A model generated the notes under the pieces. That model saw nothing but the letters and a program-made list of their open reading frames with translations. It did not search any database and was not told where the DNA came from. Position numbers and translations under genes: made by a program. Shown here in pieces: positions 1-7,802 of a stretch of 24,689 nt of DNA. The number at the start of each line of letters is the position of its first letter. Within the stretch, counting starts at the first letter, position 1. Source of the stretch: Bacillota bacterium (GTDB lineage: Bacteria > Bacillota > Clostridia > Christensenellales > SZUA-584); the NCBI GenBank assembly GCA_023415915.1, contig JAEZIZ010000088.1, positions 1 through 24,689 on the forward strand, written 5' to 3'.

Positions 1-268
1 TCACAGCAAAGCCGTCTTCGTAGCTTAAGCCCACTACCTGATCGGTTATGATATCAGCGCCCAGTCTTTTCGCCTGCGCGATCCCCTCCGAAAAAAGCTT
101 CTCCCCGGAGACCGGCTCGGCAAAGCCATAATAGTTCTCTATCCTCTCCGCTTTTTCAAGCGCGCTGCTGTCCTGGCTTATTACCGCCGTATCGAGCCCC
201 GCGCGCGCCGCGTACACCGCCGCCGAAACGCCTGCCGGCCCGCTTCCTATGATAATAACGTCATGCAT
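1..268 (-). CDS. Thioredoxin-reductase-like FAD/NAD(P) oxidoreductase, N-terminal part (cut by window edge)
   Basis: The reading frame starts at an ATG (266-268) and stays open to the window edge, giving 89 residues. It begins MHDVIIIGSGPAG, the GxGxxG Rossmann fingerprint that binds the FAD ADP moiety. It continues with AAVYAARAGLDT and then ENYYGFAEPVSGEKLF, which matches the usual thioredoxin reductase order (IENYPGF...SGxxL). A good ribosome site (AAAGGAGC, about 6 bases before the ATG) supports this start. The redox-active CxxC and the NADPH domain would lie outside the window, so a true TrxB cannot be separated from ferredoxin-dependent or other TrxB-like flavoproteins. The gene appears separate from the minus-strand cassette upstream, which has its own terminator at 454-475. 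Confidence 0.8.
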   Translation of the reverse strand, partial: MHDVIIIGSGPAGVSAAVYAARAGLDTAVISQDSSALEKAERIENYYGFAEPVSGEKLFSEGIAQAKRLGADIITDQVVGLSYEDGFAV

Positions 269-453
269 AACTTTAGCTCCTTTTTTTGATACTAACCGCG
301 GCCGAAGCGTTTTGCCTGCCGTTCCCCGGCTTAAAACCGGCACGTCGGTTATAGCTATATTATAAATCATCGCTGTCGCTTTTTATGTGACAAAATTACT
401 TCGCCGCACTTTGGATTTACGGGGAGTATTAATGGGTAAAAAATGAACTATAT

Positions 454-475
454 AAAAAAACCGGGATATACCCGG
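454..475 (-). terminator. Intrinsic terminator after the relic cassette
   Basis: On the minus strand a CCGGG-TATAT-CCCGG hairpin (475 to 461) is followed directly by seven T (460 to 454). It lies about 110 bases after the stop of the small gene at 583-764 and would separate that cassette from the flavoprotein gene starting at 268. Confidence 0.8.
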
Positions 476-582
476 CAACAATAAAACAGTTCTTCTAAAT
501 GTTTTACTATTATATAGATGCTCTAAGATTTGGGATTCTCACGTGCTGCGCTCTCTGCCTTCAGTTTTAATGACCTCTCTTT

Positions 583-764
583 TTATTGGTAACTGACAAT
601 TACATCATAAGCTATGTCTGAATTCTCCATAATTTTTTTGGCTTCTTCTTCAGTTATTTTTAGCTCTCGCATTTTGACCATTAATTCACCTTCGTCAAAA
701 TTCAAGTAATATCTATTTCTTTTTTTATCAATTGTATTTCTTCATCTTCTAAAATGATTTCCAT
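583..764 (-). pseudogene. Small acidic protein, immunity-like by position, broken at an A7 run
   Basis: An ATG at 764 has a clear ribosome site (GGAG, 7 bases upstream). The frame reads MEIILEDEEIQLIKK and then hits a stop after a run of seven A (726-720). Moving to the -1 frame at that run continues without interruption through NRYYLNFDEGELMVKMREL and EEEAKKIMENSDIAYDVIV to a TAA at 583-585, for a 60-residue product. The start lies 15 bases after the stop of the toxin-like relic, as expected for a co-translated partner such as an immunity protein. I do not recognise the family. The break may be a mutation, a sequencing error or a real -1 slip, because A AAA AAA is in the correct frame. Confidence 0.55.
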
Positions 765-779
765 AATTAACTCCAAAAC

Positions 780-1217
780 TCATTTTATATAACTGACAAT
801 ATATGTGCCATATGGCGCAGGGTCAATTACCGCCTCCATTATTCCGCCACTTGTGTAACCACCAGGTAACCACTGATCATTTACTCCAAGTTCATTTCCG
901 CTTGGCATTCTTAACCCCTTTGGCGAAATAATATCAACCCTGACCGGATTCATGCCCAAATAACCCCTGTCAAAACCCAATAAGTCTTCAAGTATGTTAT
1001 ATCGCCATTTACTGACTTTATTAATTCATCTGCTTGGACTTTTGATAAAACAAACGTACCTCCCCTTTAACTCCAATAGTGCATAAGGTAGATCGGGCAT
1101 AATCTTGGTTACACCGTCATATAAAGTTCGCTCACGGCCACTCATAGCAAGGCATAATTGGCTTGGGTTCATGATATTATTTATATATACTAACACTTCG
1201 TTTACGGAGGCCCGTCA
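780..1217 (-). pseudogene. Relic of a toxin-like C-terminal module (several frame breaks)
   Basis: Three minus-strand pieces join into one protein-like reading. From an ATG at 1172: MNPSQLCLAMSGRERTLYDG, then IMPDLPYALLELKG. After a shift near 1058-1065: GTFVLSKVQADELIKSVNGD. After a second shift near 985-996: EDLLGFDRGYLGMNPVRVDI, LRMPSGNELGVNDQWLPGG and YTSGGIMEAVIDPAPYGTY, ending at TGA 780-782. The frame also continues upstream of 1172 (VNEVLVYINNI) to an in-frame TGA at 1215-1217. The C-terminal PSGNE...WxPGGxTSGG...EAV pattern resembles ends of polymorphic-toxin-type proteins as I remember them, but this needs a search. The partner-like gene 15 bases downstream supports a toxin/immunity origin. 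At least two indels plus a stop make it non-functional as read. Confidence 0.5.
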
Positions 1218-1315
1218 TGGTCTATTCAAGTTATCCATAATATGGATTGTTTGTCCAGTAAAATACAGATATCATGTATATGTATGCAAAAATACGCGTT
1301 TTTATAATATACATA

Positions 1316-1344
1316 TTGCATATTTATACGGAATATATTATAAT
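1316..1344 (+). promoter_or_regulatory. Sigma-A-type promoter of the amino acid importer, with an ARG-box-like site
   Basis: A TTGCAT -35 element (1316-1321) and a perfect TATAAT -10 element (1339-1344) are 17 bases apart. Transcription should start near 1351, about 36 bases before the start codon of the binding-protein gene. The 14-mer TGCATATTTATACG (1317-1330) overlaps the -35 and spacer. It fits the arginine-repressor half-palindrome pattern TGnATwwwwATnCA except at the last base. The promoter is seen directly; ArgR control is inference. Confidence 0.75.
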
Positions 1345-1386
1345 TGCAGCTGTATTTCTGATTTAAAATAAAAAGGAGCGATATAA

Positions 1387-2244
1387 ATGAAAAAAGCAAC
1401 TATAATACGTATGATAACGACGGCAGTTTTAGTGCTCTGCCTTATTCTTTCACTGGGCGCCTGCGGACAACAGGCGACACCCACAAAAGGCCCTTCTGAT
1501 GCAAGCGCCGCTGCTTCTGTTGAACCGTCCGTAGAGGAAACCGAATCCGCTTCCCCCGAGGCTTCGGAAGCGCCCGCTGAAAAAGAAAAGCTGATAATGG
1601 TCACGAACGCGGAGTTCCCGCCGTACGAGTACTTCGAGAACGATAAAATAGTAGGCATCGACGCGGAGATAGCGCAGCTTATAGCCGACAAGCTCGGCAT
1701 GGAGCTCGAGATACAGAACATGAATTTCGATTCGCTGGTAGCGGCAGTGCAGTCCGGCAAAGCCGACATATGTTTGGCGGGCATGACGGTCAGGGAAGAC
1801 CGCAAAGCCGCTGTTGACTTTTCAACGACATACGCCACCGGCAAGCAGGTCATCATAGTCAAGGAGGATTCCCCCATAGCGTCTCCCGACGACCTTGCGG
1901 GCAAGAAGATAGGCGTTCAGCAGAGCACGACCGGAGACATCTACTGCTCGGAAGATTATGGCGACGATGCGGTAGTACGTTTCAACAAGGGCGCGGACGC
2001 AGTTCTTGCGTTGTCGCAGGATAAAGTTGACGCCGTCGTTATAGACAACGAACCCGCAAAGGTATTCGTTTCGCAGAACGAGGGTCTTAAGATACTCGAG
2101 ACCGAATATATACTGGAAGACTACGCCGTAGCGGTAAACAAAGGCAAACCGGAACTGCTCGAAGCCATCAACAAGGCGCTTGCTGAGCTTGAGCAGTCGG
2201 GCGAGCTTAAGTCCATAATCGACAAATACATCAAAGCCGACTAA
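1387..2244 (+). CDS. Polar amino acid ABC transporter, lipoprotein substrate-binding protein
   Basis: The 285-residue protein captures an amino acid outside the cell and hands it to the permease encoded next. Residues 1-25 form a lipoprotein signal with lipobox LGAC, so Cys26 should be lipidated. A low-complexity Ser/Ala/Glu-rich linker follows to about residue 58. The family 3 solute-binding fold then begins (LIMVTNAEFPPYEYFENDKI, GIDAEIAQLIADKLG). TVREDR in the second part carries the arginine that in this family binds the ligand carboxylate. The ATG is preceded by AAAAGGAG at good spacing. Specificity cannot be read from sequence; glutamine, arginine, histidine and cystine binders share this layout. 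A terminator hairpin after the gene suggests it is made in excess over the membrane parts. Confidence 0.93.
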   Translation: MKKATIIRMITTAVLVLCLILSLGACGQQATPTKGPSDASAAASVEPSVEETESASPEASEAPAEKEKLIMVTNAEFPPYEYFENDKIVGIDAEIAQLIADKLGMELEIQNMNFDSLVAAVQSGKADICLAGMTVREDRKAAVDFSTTYATGKQVIIVKEDSPIASPDDLAGKKIGVQQSTTGDIYCSEDYGDDAVVRFNKGADAVLALSQDKVDAVVIDNEPAKVFVSQNEGLKILETEYILEDYAVAVNKGKPELLEAINKALAELEQSGELKSIIDKYIKAD

Positions 2245-2330
2245 TACCGCTTGACAAAATGCCCGCTGCGCTGGTACGTTTATACAGCGGACACAAAGAA
2301 TTTTAATGATCCTTTAAGGATACTGATATC

Positions 2331-2359
2331 AAAGGCTGCCCGTTTGTGGCAGCCTTTTT
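2331..2359 (+). terminator. Internal terminator/attenuator between binding-protein and permease genes
   Basis: A perfect 10-bp stem, AAAGGCTGCC (2331-2340) with GGCAGCCTTT (2348-2357) around a 7-base loop, ends in five T (2355-2359). It lies in the 136-base gap inside the importer operon. Partial termination here would give more lipoprotein than permease and ATPase, which is common in ABC importer operons. Confidence 0.75.
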
Positions 2360-2380
2360 CGGAGTAAAGGAGGAGTGCAC

Positions 2381-3071
2381 ATGGCAGAATGGTGGGCGGG
2401 CATAGAGCAGTCGTTCTATTACAGCTTTATCTATGACAACCGGTGGAAATACATAGTTGACGGCATAGGCATAACGCTGCTTGTAACGTTCTTCGCGCTG
2501 ATACTCGGCATAACACTGGGTTTCATAGTCGCCATGATACGTTCGACGCACGACAAAACAGGCGGTATGAAAGTGGCAAACGCGGTCTGCCAGCTGTACC
2601 TTACGGTGATACGCGGCACGCCTGTAGTGGTGCAGCTGATGATAATGTACTTCGTAATATTCACGTCGCGGGACGCGAGCCCCGTGTTCGTAGCGATACT
2701 CGCGTTTGGAATAAACTCGGGCGCCTATGTCGCCGAGATATTCCGCAGCGGCATAATTTCGATTGACGCGGGCCAATTCGAGGCGGGGCGCAGCCTCGGG
2801 TTCAACTACCCCCAGACGATGTGGCACATAATCATGCCTCAGGCGTTCCGCAACGTTATCCCCTCACTTGCCAACGAGTTTATAACGCTATTGAAGGAGA
2901 CGTCCGTCTGCGGCTACATAGGCCTTCAGGATCTTACAAAAGGCGCGGATATAATACGCGGGGCTTCTTTTCAGGCATTCATGCCCCTTATAGCCGCGGC
3001 GCTTATATATCTTATACTGGTGATATTCCTTTCAATGGGCGTTCACCGTCTGGAAAGGAGGCTTGGCAAAG

Positions 3072-3082
<11 letters not shown>
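2381..3082 (+). CDS. Polar amino acid ABC transporter permease (HisM/GlnP type)
   Basis: The 233-residue inner-membrane protein has an N-terminal cytoplasmic stretch, then a hydrophobic segment (VDGIGITLLVTFFALILG), then further membrane helices (for example LYLTVIRGTPVVVQLMIMYF) and a last one near the C-terminus (LIYLILVIFL). The EAA loop that docks on the ATPase is clear: EAGRSLGFNYPQTMWHIIMP followed by QAFRNVIPSLANEF and LLKETS. The ATG at 2381 is chosen over an in-frame GTG at 2375 because AAAGGAGGAG (2366-2375) overlaps the GTG and is well spaced for the ATG. The 3' end overlaps the ATPase gene by 11 bases, consistent with translational coupling. With one permease gene in the operon, it probably acts as a homodimer. 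Confidence 0.93.
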
Positions 3083-3809
<727 letters not shown>

Positions 3810-3820
3810 CCGATTTAAAA

Positions 3821-3843
3821 AAGAAGCTTTAAAGGCTTCTTTC
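3821..3843 (+). terminator. Intrinsic terminator of the amino acid importer operon
   Basis: AAGAAGC (3821-3827) pairs with GCTTCTT (3835-3841) around a 7-base loop and ends in a short T-run. The same hairpin, as a longer direct repeat, recurs at 3985-4012 on the other side of a small palindromic element. Confidence 0.75.
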
Positions 3844-3866
3844 AGAGTGTCGATAACCCCCCATTT

Positions 3867-3962
3867 GTCATTCCGAGCTTGCGAGGAATCTTATGGAGAG
3901 AGCTCTAAGAAGGTAGATCCTTTTGTCGCTTACGCTCCATCAAGCTAAGTTGACTGAATGAC
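3867..3962 (+). repeat. MITE-like palindromic element of the GTCATTC...GAATC family
   Basis: The 96-bp element starts with GTCATTC and ends with its inverse GAATGAC. Inner arms are also inverted (GGAATCTTA near the left, TAGATCC near the right). The left arm, gtcattccgagcttgcgagg, is a variant of a sequence repeated in this window at 7530-7563 and 7690-7722 (gtcattc, gagc, gcga, gaagaatct). No coding capacity is seen. It is flanked by two near-identical copies of a terminator hairpin, as if it had inserted with duplication of its target. Confidence 0.6.
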
Positions 3963-3984
3963 AGAAGTGCCTTTTAAACAGCTT

Positions 3985-4012
3985 GAAAAGAAGCTTTAAA
4001 GGCTTCTTTTTA
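3985..4012. terminator. Bidirectional terminator abutting the methylglyoxal synthase stop
   Basis: An AAAAGAAGC / GCTTCTTTTT stem-loop lies directly against the TAA of the minus-strand methylglyoxal synthase gene (4010-4012). It has T-runs on both strands. It is a second copy of the hairpin at 3821-3843; the shared core aagaagctttaaaggcttct is identical. Confidence 0.75.
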
Positions 4013-4441
4013 TATTTTGAAATCCTGTATCTCCCTGTCGTAATCCTGCTCCATATATTTGGAGGAGAGCAGAAAGTCCGCCGTCGCCTGGTCCATTGCC
4101 ACAGGTATGTTATAGAGCACCGCAATCCTTAAAAGCGCCTTTACGTCCGGGTCGTGCGGCTGGGAAGTCAGCGGGTCCCAGAAGAATATCAGCAGGTCTA
4201 TCGCGAGCTCCGCTATAAGCGAGCCTATCTTCTGGTCGCCACCGAGCGGGCCGCTGCGGTACGCCTTTACGGGCAGCCCCGTGCGCTCTATAATCAGCTT
4301 CGCCGTAGTGCCCGTGCCGCACAGGAAATGGCGGCTCAATACTTTTTCGTTCTTCTGCACCCAGTTTACCAGCGTTTCCTTGCGGTTGTCATGCGCGACG
4401 AGCGCTATGCGCTTCTGAGCCCTTATAGTATGTGTTTCCAT
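4010..4441 (-). CDS. mgsA: Methylglyoxal synthase
   Basis: The 143-residue cytoplasmic enzyme converts dihydroxyacetone phosphate to methylglyoxal plus phosphate, the bypass of lower glycolysis used when phosphate is short. It aligns along its length with the family as I know it: ALVAHDNRKE, GTGTTAKLI (phosphate loop), SGPLGGDQKIGSLIAE, FFWDPLTSQPHDPDVKALLR and NIPVAMDQATADFL. His17, Asp69, His96 and Asp99 correspond to E. coli His19, catalytic Asp71, His98 and Asp101. The ATG at 4441 gives the usual family length. An in-frame ATG at 4474 would add 11 residues that do not look like the family. A single-gene unit is likely, with a promoter at 4477-4506 and a terminator against the stop codon. 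Confidence 0.95.
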   Translation of the reverse strand: METHTIRAQKRIALVAHDNRKETLVNWVQKNEKVLSRHFLCGTGTTAKLIIERTGLPVKAYRSGPLGGDQKIGSLIAELAIDLLIFFWDPLTSQPHDPDVKALLRIAVLYNIPVAMDQATADFLLSSKYMEQDYDREIQDFKI

Positions 4442-4476
4442 AATTCCCCCAAAATCAATAACATAATTATACAACG

Positions 4477-4506
4477 ATTATACGACACGCATACATGTTT
4501 TTACAA
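4477..4506 (-). promoter_or_regulatory. Sigma-A-type promoter of mgsA
   Basis: On the minus strand TTGTAA (4506-4501) and TATAAT (4482-4477) are 18 bases apart. Transcription would begin near 4470, about 30 bases before the mgsA start codon. A second TATAAT-like box lies a few bases further downstream. Confidence 0.65.
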
Positions 4507-4625
4507 TATTCTTAAGTTCCGAATAAAAAAACTTTTTGCAGCGTTTTTATTAAACAGTGCCTTCATTATTACCGATATATATAACATATAGCGTCTTTTT
4601 ATCTTTATGTTTGCGGGAGGACATA

Positions 4626-5843
4626 ATGGGCAACGTATACATCGCGCGGCAGCCGGTTTTTGACGAGCATATACATCTTTATGGATACGAGCTTCTTTAC
4701 AGGAAGGGCGGCGACCGGTACGACGGAACGGACAACGACCAGTCGACGGCCGAACTGCTTGACAATTTCTTTTCAATAGGCTTTTCGCGGCTTATAGAAG
4801 GTACCCGCGGCTTTATCAACTTCTCGGCAAAGCTGCTGCTTATGGAAGCGCCTCTCATGCTTCCGCCCGATAAGCTGGTCATTGATATACACGAGCACGT
4901 CAAGCCCGACAAAGAGATAATCGACGTATGCCGCAAGCTTAAGGAGCGCGGTTACACTTTGGCTGTCGACGACTTTGTTGCAGGCAGCGAGCGCGAATAC
5001 TCAAAGCTTCTGCCGCTCATCGACATCATAAAGATAGATTGTTCCGAGTCGTCGATAGAGGAAAAAAAGAAGTTTCTTAAAAAATTCAGGAACAGGGTAT
5101 CATTCCTCGCGGAAAAAGTAGAGACTATCGAAGACTACGAGCGCGCACGCGCTATGGGCTTTAAGCTTTTCCAGGGGTATTTCTTCAGCAAACCGGCCGT
5201 TATAAACGCACGCGCGATAGGCATGCTCAGCAACAACCTGATGCCCATATTGGGCGAACTTGCGGAACCCGAACCCGATTACAACGTAATAGCCGGCATG
5301 ATAGAAAAAGACCTCGACCTCTCATACAAGCTTTTGCGCCTTGCCAACTCCGTGTTTTCTGGCGCGCGCTACACTATAAGGTCTATACGGCAGGCGCTCG
5401 TACGCTTGGGCACAATTGAGCTCACGCGGTGGATAAACCTGATGCTGCTGCGCAGTATAAAGAACACTGACAACGCCGAACTCATCAAGTCGTCGCTCAT
5501 ACGCGGCAAGATGCTCGCGCTGTTCGCCGAAATGACCGGGCAGGATGAGTTCGAACCGGATTTCTTTTTCACGGGTATATTCTCCTCCATAGACGCGCTC
5601 TTAGGAGAAGACATGGCTCAGATTGTAGCGCGGCTCCCGCTGGAAGACCGGGTGCGCAACGCGCTCATGGGCGAGGAAAACTTCCTGCGCAGGCCGCTTG
5701 AAGCGGTGTTGTCCTACGAAAACGCGAGGTGGGAAGAAGTGGACGAGTTCCTGTCCACCGTACAGCTGAGCAGGGACGTGTTCATATCGCTGTATATGGA
5801 CGCGCTCGACTGGCAGCAATCCGCTCTCGCAGACATGCGTTAA
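4626..5843 (+). CDS. EAL-HDOD signalling protein (YuxH-like)
   Basis: The 405-residue cytoplasmic protein has an N-terminal EAL-like domain (about 1-195) and a C-terminal HDOD domain (about 200-395). The start MGNVYIARQPVFDEHIHLYG and YELLYR are typical of YuxH-type proteins, in which the EAL triplet is degenerate (YELL). INFSAKLL, LVIDIHEHV, TLAVDDF, IIKIDC, LAEKVE and FQGYFFSKP follow the order of EAL-domain strands, but the changed EAL triplet makes c-di-GMP hydrolysis uncertain. The HDOD part shows DLSYKLLRLANS and RSIRQALVRLGTIELTRWI, with no HD catalytic pair. The ATG at 4626 is chosen for GGGAGG 5 bases upstream; the open frame extends further 5' without a better site. It probably acts as a protein-interaction or nucleotide-sensing hub. 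Partners are unknown. Confidence 0.9.
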   Translation: MGNVYIARQPVFDEHIHLYGYELLYRKGGDRYDGTDNDQSTAELLDNFFSIGFSRLIEGTRGFINFSAKLLLMEAPLMLPPDKLVIDIHEHVKPDKEIIDVCRKLKERGYTLAVDDFVAGSEREYSKLLPLIDIIKIDCSESSIEEKKKFLKKFRNRVSFLAEKVETIEDYERARAMGFKLFQGYFFSKPAVINARAIGMLSNNLMPILGELAEPEPDYNVIAGMIEKDLDLSYKLLRLANSVFSGARYTIRSIRQALVRLGTIELTRWINLMLLRSIKNTDNAELIKSSLIRGKMLALFAEMTGQDEFEPDFFFTGIFSSIDALLGEDMAQIVARLPLEDRVRNALMGEENFLRRPLEAVLSYENARWEEVDEFLSTVQLSRDVFISLYMDALDWQQSALADMR

Positions 5844-5902
5844 GCGCCATTGCATACTGAATATGATTTTATGACAAATTGGATTTTTATTGACAATCTA
5901 AA

Positions 5903-5922
5903 GAGGAGGCTCTCGCCTCCTC
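5903..5922. terminator. Terminator-like hairpin between convergent genes
   Basis: GAGGAGGC (5903-5910) and GCCTCCTC (5915-5922) form a perfect 8-bp stem with a 4-base loop between the ends of the EAL-HDOD gene and murF. T-tracts are weak on both sides (TTTAGATT on the minus strand), so it may be a weak bidirectional terminator. Confidence 0.55.
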
Positions 5923-5964
5923 GTATTAATATCTTTAAAATACTTACGCTCAATTATTTAATTC

Positions 5965-7323
5965 TCAATAATTATCCTTCAGCCATTCGACTACGGTTTC
6001 AAGATGCATGCCGTGAGACGCCTTAACGAGCACCGTGTCGCCGCTCTTAATTATACCCGGCAGCGCGGCGATGAGCGCCTCCTTGTCGGCAAAATGCAGC
6101 GCCTCTGCGCCGTTCTCCTTCGCCCCTTCGTATATGTGTCTCGCAAGCCTGCCTACGCACAGCACAAGCCCCGCGCCTTCGTCCGCCGCATGCTTTCCAA
6201 CGCTCTTATGATATTCAGCCTCGTTTTCACCCAGTTCGAACATGTCGCCCAGCACGCACACGCTCCTGCCCGGCGTTTTTGCGGCTATGCTTATTGAGGC
6301 CTTCATTGACGTCGGGTTCGCGTTATACGCGTCGTTTATTATCCTTATTCCGCCCGTCTCCGTTATGGCCATCCTGCCCGCTGACGGCTCAAAGCTGCTT
6401 ATGCCAAGCTTAATCAGCGGTTTAGGTACGCCGAGCGCCCTGCCCACAGCGAATGCCGCGAGCGCGTTCATCACCATATGCGTTCCGGGAGAGGGCACAT
6501 GCAATTCAGTCTCCCCTCCGCCGCACACTACGGTGAAGCGAGTACCGTCACGCCCCATGCCTGTAATATTCTTCGCTCGTATCTCGTTATGCTCGCCGAG
6601 GCCGTACGTGACCGCTTCGGGATAACGCTCTAGCAGCGTAACAAGCAGCGGGTCGTCCCCGTTTATTATCACAGTGCCGCCTTGCTCCATATAGTCCAAC
6701 ATCTCGGACTTTGCCTTGAGTATGCCTTCCTTCGAGCCAAGGTGCTCAAGATGCGCTTCACCTATATTCGTCAGCACGCACACTCTGGGCTTTACAATAC
6801 TTGAAAGGCTGGCTATCTCCCCGAAATGGTTGGTGCCCATCTCGATTACCGCCGCTTCGTGGAACGATTCGAGCCTCATTATGGTTATAGGCACGCCCGT
6901 CTGGTTATTGAGATTCCCTTCGTTTTTCAGTACGTTGTACCTCTGCATCAGCACGCCCGCAATCAGCTCTTTGGTGGTCGTCTTGCCCACGCTGCCCGTA
7001 ATACCCACAAAGGGTATATCGAACATGGAGCGGTAAAACGCGGCCAGCGCCTGAAACGCGGCCAGCGCGGACTCAACGAGTATCGTGGGCTTGCCCAAAT
7101 CCGTGCGTTCGGAAAGGCAGCACAGCGCTCCCGATTCTCTCGCCGCCGGTATGAAGCTGTGGCCGTCGAACCTTTCGCCCTTTATTGGTATGAAAAGAAA
7201 GCCCGGCTTCACGGCGCGGCTGTCTATAGTGACGCCGAGCACGCGCTCTTCGAGCATACTCTCGTCCCCGATATATTTTCCGCCCGTGGCGTCAAGCGCC
7301 TGTTTAAGCGTAAATGGAACCAT
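5965..7323 (-). CDS. murF: UDP-N-acetylmuramoyl-tripeptide--D-alanyl-D-alanine ligase
   Basis: The 452-residue cytoplasmic ligase joins D-Ala-D-Ala to the UDP-MurNAc-tripeptide, the last cytoplasmic step of pentapeptide synthesis. The N-terminal substrate domain contains TIDSRAVKPGFLFIPIKGERFDG. The ATP-binding domain has GITGSVGKTTTKE (about 107-119), NEGNLNNQTGVP, AVIEMGTNHFGEI and LTNIGEAHLEHLGS, and the C-terminal domain DAYNANPTSMKASI. These motifs separate MurF from MurC/D/E. The ATG at 7323 has AAAGGA about 10 bases upstream. The enzyme making its D-Ala-D-Ala substrate, Ddl, is the next gene upstream on the same strand, the common ddl-murF order, but here about 590 bp of repeats separate them, so co-transcription is uncertain. 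Confidence 0.96.
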   Translation of the reverse strand: MVPFTLKQALDATGGKYIGDESMLEERVLGVTIDSRAVKPGFLFIPIKGERFDGHSFIPAARESGALCCLSERTDLGKPTILVESALAAFQALAAFYRSMFDIPFVGITGSVGKTTTKELIAGVLMQRYNVLKNEGNLNNQTGVPITIMRLESFHEAAVIEMGTNHFGEIASLSSIVKPRVCVLTNIGEAHLEHLGSKEGILKAKSEMLDYMEQGGTVIINGDDPLLVTLLERYPEAVTYGLGEHNEIRAKNITGMGRDGTRFTVVCGGGETELHVPSPGTHMVMNALAAFAVGRALGVPKPLIKLGISSFEPSAGRMAITETGGIRIINDAYNANPTSMKASISIAAKTPGRSVCVLGDMFELGENEAEYHKSVGKHAADEGAGLVLCVGRLARHIYEGAKENGAEALHFADKEALIAALPGIIKSGDTVLVKASHGMHLETVVEWLKDNY

Positions 7324-7369
7324 AAACCACTATCCTTTTACCATTACAAGCTCTCTCATATCGGCTCCC

Positions 7370-7447
7370 CTTTCACCCACCCCAACGAACTTTGTTTGCT
7401 GGGGACCCCAGACGGGGAGCTGTCGCCGCAGGCGACTGAAGGGTGTT
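7370..7447 (+). repeat. Dispersed two-hairpin repeat, copy 1
   Basis: The order is CCCC-aga-CGGGG hairpin, linker AGCTG, second hairpin GTCGCC-gca-GGCGAC (7422-7436), then TGAAGGGTG. A close copy lies at 7803-7895, where the second stem is changed to GTCGC/GCGAC. Both start with the conserved stretch ccaccccaacgaactttgtt. No coding is apparent. Confidence 0.65.
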
Positions 7448-7451
7448 TCTT

Positions 7452-7563
7452 CTTAACCCTATCGGCGCTCCGCGCCACTTCCCCTATAAGGGGAAGCCTC
7501 TCTTAGCATCCCTTTCACCAAGTACTTTCTGTCATTCTGAACGAGCAACGCGAGTGAAGAATC
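7452..7563 (-). repeat. Dispersed composite repeat, copy A of a direct duplication
   Basis: The about 110-bp unit contains GGCGC-tcc-GCGCC, a perfect CTTCCCC/GGGGAAG hairpin (about 7478-7496), a conserved tail ctcttagcatccctttcacc, and a GTCATTC...GAAGAATCT element (7530-7563). It is nearly identical to 7611-7722 (offset 159 bases). Read on the minus strand, the hairpin part has the same layout as the array at 18.2 kb: AGGCTTCCCC hairpin, GTGGC linker, second hairpin, GAtAGGGTT. Confidence 0.7.
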
Positions 7564-7610
7564 TTATATCATCTTCTCGAAAGATGGGGTTCTCAGTCTT
7601 CGTCACCGCA

Positions 7611-7722
7611 CTTAACCCTATCGGCGCCCCGCGCCACTTCCCCTATAAGGGGAAGCCTCTCTTAGCATCCCTTTCACCAAGTACCTTTTTGTCATTCAGA
7701 AGGAGCGTAGCGACTGAAGAAT
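7611..7722 (-). repeat. Dispersed composite repeat, copy B of a direct duplication
   Basis: This is the second copy of the unit at 7452-7563. Substitutions are few; they fall mainly in the loop of the first hairpin (GGCGC-ccc-GCGCC) and in the GTCATTC element, where gaacgagcaacgcgagtg becomes gaaggagcgtagcgactg. The 48 bases between the copies and 7723-7802 hold nothing recognisable. The whole 7324-7912 gap holds no credible gene. Confidence 0.7.
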
Positions 7723-7802
7723 CTTTGGAAAATATGCCCTTGTAGCCATCCCTTCGACCATTTATATTCGAAATGGCATACAAAATGTTTCCCGATACTC
7801 TA

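Noticed and set aside
1105..1371. A plus-strand open frame before the amino acid importer
   Set aside because: It overlaps the minus-strand toxin-like relic and the importer promoter and has no ribosome site.
2303..2827. A minus-strand open frame opposite the permease
   Set aside because: It is antisense to a permease with an intact EAA loop and has His/Tyr/Arg-rich shadow composition.
7443..7745. A plus-strand open frame across the ddl-murF gap, repeating NPIGAPRHFPYKGKPLLASL
   Set aside because: The repetition comes from the two DNA repeat copies (7452 and 7611). There is no start signal, and the same repeats occur in other frames and orientations.
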